A program made the position numbers and the translations under genes. Positions 14,911-17,090 of a stretch of 17,090 nucleotides of DNA are shown here, in pieces; positions within the stretch are counted from its first letter, which is position 1; each line of letters begins with the position of its first letter. Below the pieces are notes generated by a model. That model had not been told where the DNA came from, ran no database searches, and saw nothing but the letters and a program-made list of their open reading frames with translations. The stretch is from Candidatus Margulisiibacteriota bacterium (lineage in GTDB: Bacteria > Margulisbacteria > WOR-1 > O2-12-FULL-45-9 > XYB2-FULL-48-7): the NCBI GenBank assembly GCA_028717325.1, contig JAQUOB010000012.1:1-17090 (forward strand), read 5' to 3'.

Positions 14911-15693
14911 TTACTGCCGCTGGCCTTCCATCACTATATAAGGCGTGCCCAAGCCGCTCTCCAGCCCCTCGTAGCGGACAAAATCGTGGTCTGGACCGGT
15001 CGTGTACCAGAAATAAGTCTTGGGCACGAACGCGCCGAAAATATTGAGCGCGCCGAGATCGGGTATCATCTCCAGCTTGTAACAGTCGACCGGCTTCCCG
15101 TTCCGCGTCAGGGTTTCTACACCCTTGTATTTAAAGGTGACCCGGTACAGCGTCGGCTCGTGCGTTAACAGGTAAAAAACCATGTCCCGTTTTTCTTCGA
15201 ACGGATAGTTCATCAGGCAAAAACCGAGGTCTTCCTTGTCGACAATGTCGTCCTTAAAGTCGAACGTCTTAACGGCGCCGTTCGTCGTGCAAACCACTTG
15301 CTTGTTCTGGCGGTCGTAATATTTGCTGATCCGGCCGGCTGCCGCGCCGCTTTTGTCTTTATAGACGATGTTAACCTGGTAAGGGACCAGCCGCCCGCCG
15401 GCCAGATAAAAATAGGACTTGGCGTTCCAGGTCTTATCTTTCTTGTCCGACCCGTAGAGCCCGCTGCCGTTTTCATCGAGATAAAGAAAAGTTTTGCCCT
15501 GATCGGTCAGTTGCTGTACCTTCTGCGCGCTCTGCCAGCGCGGCTGGCCGCTCGCCTTGTCGCTCACACGATATTGCTCCGTCCCCGCGGGCAGATTACT
15601 GATCTTAAAGATCTCGGCCGATGCGATCGACCCGCCAACCACCCAACCACCGAACCACCCAACCACCAAACCCACCAACAATATTTTTTTCAT
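14911..15693 (-). CDS. Exported protein of unknown function, DUF3108-like
   Basis: 260 residues from the ATG at 15693, chosen because GGGGAGG lies five bases upstream and the protein then begins with a clear signal peptide (MKK, hydrophobic core, cleavage after ASA at about residue 26). The 5' frame is open further upstream, but that part overlaps the promoter. The mature protein alternates beta-strand-like segments (FLYLDENGSGLYG, YFYLAGGRLVPYQVNIVYK, LYRVTFKYKG, YFWYTTGPDHDFVRYEG). This resembles periplasmic DUF3108/LolA-like beta-barrel-half folds, but the match is only suggestive. It is likely periplasmic. The signal peptide is encoded in part by an 8 bp tandem repeat. Promoter at 15722-15750; it is transcribed with the DUF2779 gene. 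Confidence 0.8.
   Translation of the reverse strand: MKKILLVGLVVGWFGGWVVGGSIASAEIFKISNLPAGTEQYRVSDKASGQPRWQSAQKVQQLTDQGKTFLYLDENGSGLYGSDKKDKTWNAKSYFYLAGGRLVPYQVNIVYKDKSGAAAGRISKYYDRQNKQVVCTTNGAVKTFDFKDDIVDKEDLGFCLMNYPFEEKRDMVFYLLTHEPTLYRVTFKYKGVETLTRNGKPVDCYKLEMIPDLGALNIFGAFVPKTYFWYTTGPDHDFVRYEGLESGLGTPYIVMEGQRQ
15637..15668. repeat. Four tandem 8 bp units inside the signal-peptide codons
   Basis: AACCACCC, AACCACCG, AACCACCC, AACCACCA in direct tandem (plus strand). They encode part of the VVGWFGGWVVGG core of the exported protein on the minus strand. The unit length is not a multiple of three, so gain or loss of one unit shifts the frame. Confidence 0.85.
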
Positions 15694-15721
15694 TCTGGCC
15701 TCCCCTTCGATCTTAAATTGA

Positions 15722-15750
15722 ATTATAGCCGCCGATCCACCCGGACTCAA
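15722..15750 (-). promoter_or_regulatory. Sigma-70 promoter for exported protein and DUF2779 operon
   Basis: On the minus strand -35 TTGAGT (15745-15750), a 17 nt spacer and perfect -10 TATAAT (15722-15727). Transcription is predicted to start near 15715, leaving a 22 nt leader with GGGGAGG. Confidence 0.75.
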
Positions 15751-15774
15751 GTGCTATCCTCCCGACCTGAATTT

Positions 15775-15783
15775 TGGTATAAT
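15775..15783 (+). promoter_or_regulatory. Extended -10 promoter for the LpxB-like gene
   Basis: TGGTATAAT is a perfect -10 with the TG extension; no good -35 lies upstream. The predicted start near 15790 is only about five bases before the ATG at 15795, and no Shine-Dalgarno is visible. Confidence 0.65.
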
Positions 15784-15794
15784 CGTAATGAATT

Positions 15795-16892
15795 ATGACA
15801 ACAACCGACATCGTCCTGGTCGCCAACAGCCCGGGAGAGCTTTCCGCCCTGGTCAAACCGGTGGCCGAAGAATTTTCGAAAGACAAAAATAAGCGAATTA
15901 TCCTCGTCCTGACCCCCTGCCAGTATACCAGCGGCCAAGAAGCCGAGTTCGTAAAATCTTTGAAGGGGATCGACCAGCTGATCACCGCGGCGCAATATAA
16001 AAAGTGGGTGTTCCTGGGACAAAAACCAAAAAATATCGAGTTCGCTTCAGCCGGCGTTGTCCTATTTTTGGGCGGCGACCTGGCCCACGCCATGCTGATC
16101 GCCCGCAAATTAAAATACCCGGCCTTCGCCTACATCGACGAGCGGATCGCCTGGAAAAAGTTTTACCGCAAATTCTTCGTCCCCGACCGGTCAACTTTCG
16201 ATAAATTCTCCCGGAGCTTGCCCGCCGGCAAGCTGGCGATCGTCGGCGACCTGATGGTCGATTCGATCAACGGGTTGAAAAAATGGGCGCCGGAGTCAAA
16301 CGTCGTCACTTTCATGCCCGGCAGCCGGAAATGGGAAATAGATTACATGACGCCGCTCTATAAAGAGATCATGGCGCTGATCAAGAAAGAAATACCCGGG
16401 GCAAAGTTCCAGCTGGTCAGCTCGCCTTTTGTGAAAGCTTTGCCGATCGAAGGAACTAAAATGGTCGGCTTTGAAGATATTTATAATTCCGAAGTCGCCG
16501 TCACGATCCCGGGGACGAACACCGCCAAGATCGCCGCCCGCGGGGTGCCGATGGTCGTTGTTTTTCCCCTCAACCATCCCGAACTCATCCCGATGGAGGG
16601 GATCGCTGACCTGATCGGCAAACTGCCGGTCATCGGCCGGCTGTTTAAGAAACGAGTGGCGGAGATCGTTAACCAGAAGACCAAATATTTCGCCCTGCCC
16701 AACCAGAAAGCCGACCGGGAGATAGCACCCGAGATCCGCGGGCTTATCGAGCCGCTCGGCGTGGCGATGAAAGTCGTTGAATTGTTGAAACATCCGGAAC
16801 AGAGACGAGAGATGTCGGTCGAGCTGGTCAAAGCCATGGGCGAGCCGGGCGCGGCCAAAAAGATAGTCGAGGCGATCAATGTCGGACTATAA
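15795..16892 (+). CDS. LpxB-like (lipid-A-disaccharide synthase family) glycosyltransferase
   Basis: 365 residues. Family marks in LpxB order are NSPGELSALVKPV near the start (LpxB has AGExSGD here), FMPGSRKWEID (173-183, the LPGSR..EI donor-site motif), IPGTNTAKIAARGVPMVVV (238-256, as ASGTATLE...PMVV) and YFALPNQ...REIAPEI (299-314, as LPN...REVVPE). LpxB joins UDP-2,3-diacylglucosamine and lipid X at the inner membrane. The divergent N-terminus means this may be a related glycosyltransferase rather than LpxB itself. The MsbA-like exporter gene overlaps its end by 14 bases, consistent with lipid A or another glycolipid being made and flipped. Its promoter suggests a nearly leaderless mRNA. 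Confidence 0.8.
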   Translation: MTTTDIVLVANSPGELSALVKPVAEEFSKDKNKRIILVLTPCQYTSGQEAEFVKSLKGIDQLITAAQYKKWVFLGQKPKNIEFASAGVVLFLGGDLAHAMLIARKLKYPAFAYIDERIAWKKFYRKFFVPDRSTFDKFSRSLPAGKLAIVGDLMVDSINGLKKWAPESNVVTFMPGSRKWEIDYMTPLYKEIMALIKKEIPGAKFQLVSSPFVKALPIEGTKMVGFEDIYNSEVAVTIPGTNTAKIAARGVPMVVVFPLNHPELIPMEGIADLIGKLPVIGRLFKKRVAEIVNQKTKYFALPNQKADREIAPEIRGLIEPLGVAMKVVELLKHPEQRREMSVELVKAMGEPGAAKKIVEAINVGL

Positions 16893-17090
16893 AAGATTAT
16901 TTAAATATCTAAAACCTTACGCGACGATCATTCTGGGCGCTTCGGCCTGCACCGTCGTCGTTACCGCCACCACGCTGTTCATCGCGCCGCTGGCCGGCTT
17001 CGCTTTCAAGGCGATCGGCGACAAGAACTTGCTGATGCTCAACCTGACGGCGCTCGGTATCATCGGCCTCTATATTTTAAAAGGCCTCTT
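16879..17090 (+). CDS. ABC exporter, MsbA-like, N-terminus (cut by window edge)
   Basis: The frame is open from the ATG at 16879 to the right edge, 70 codons. It begins MSDYKRLFKYLKPYATII, the typical start of MsbA/LmrA-type ABC half-transporters (elbow helix, then first transmembrane helix), followed by hydrophobic stretches at about 17-42 and 55-68. The ATP-binding domain lies outside the window. The 14-base overlap with the LpxB-like gene implies coupled expression and supports a lipid flippase role, though other substrates are possible. Confidence 0.75.
   Translation, partial: MSDYKRLFKYLKPYATIILGASACTVVVTATTLFIAPLAGFAFKAIGDKNLLMLNLTALGIIGLYILKGL

Noticed and set aside
15298..15798. 166-codon plus-strand frame opposite the exported protein
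   Set aside because: It is antisense to a gene with a signal peptide, Shine-Dalgarno and promoter, and it reads the tandem repeat as a low-complexity Pro/Thr/His run.

Overview
This 17.1 kb window is bacterial: consensus-like sigma-70 promoters, Shine-Dalgarno sites and tightly packed operons. Base composition is mixed, roughly half G+C. An LpxB-like glycosyltransferase followed by an MsbA-like ABC exporter, plus an exported protein, point to a diderm. Few genes are household families and several are unrecognised, which suits an uncultured candidate phylum. Margulisbacteria/Saganbacteria or Omnitrophota-type lineages come to mind, but this is a low-confidence guess that nothing in the window proves.

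Layout. (1) 1-1270, minus strand: a YgjP-like zinc metallopeptidase (cut by the left edge), a SemiSWEET transporter and an RRM/glycine-rich RNA-binding protein with a near-consensus promoter, a long leader and a hairpin terminator. (2) 1271-1678: that leader and promoter, then a ~125 bp palindromic, MITE-like element, then the probable promoter region of the large operon. (3) 1679-13428, plus strand: seven genes in one tight operon: an unknown helical protein with a hydrophobic segment, a 1209-residue ClpA/ClpB-type double AAA+ ATPase with a long unknown tail, and five further proteins. Four of these five share a ~113-residue N-terminal module found nowhere else in the window, followed by swappable C-terminal parts: alpha-solenoid, one or two SUMF1/FGE-sulfatase (C-type-lectin-like) domains, beta-rich domains, and a shared ~155-residue C-terminal module. 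The fifth is an HEXXH metalloprotease. (4) 13421-15693, minus strand: an exported protein and a DUF2779 protein (Cas4-like Fe-S nuclease part plus DEDD-exonuclease-like part), promoted from 15722-15750. (5) 15795-17090, plus strand: the LpxB-like glycosyltransferase and the start of an ABC exporter.

The most interesting part is the 11.7 kb operon. It looks like an undescribed cytoplasmic system in which an AAA+ unfoldase-like machine and a metalloprotease are encoded with a family of proteins that carry a common N-terminal 'tag' and diversified C-termini. The SUMF1-like domains have strongly NNY-biased codons in exactly the segment that varies between copies, the place and codon style expected of variable regions of diversity-generating retroelements. 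No reverse transcriptase or template repeat lies in this window, so that link is inference. Modules are joined by an almost identical Ala/Pro linker, which suggests they are exchanged by recombination at the linkers.
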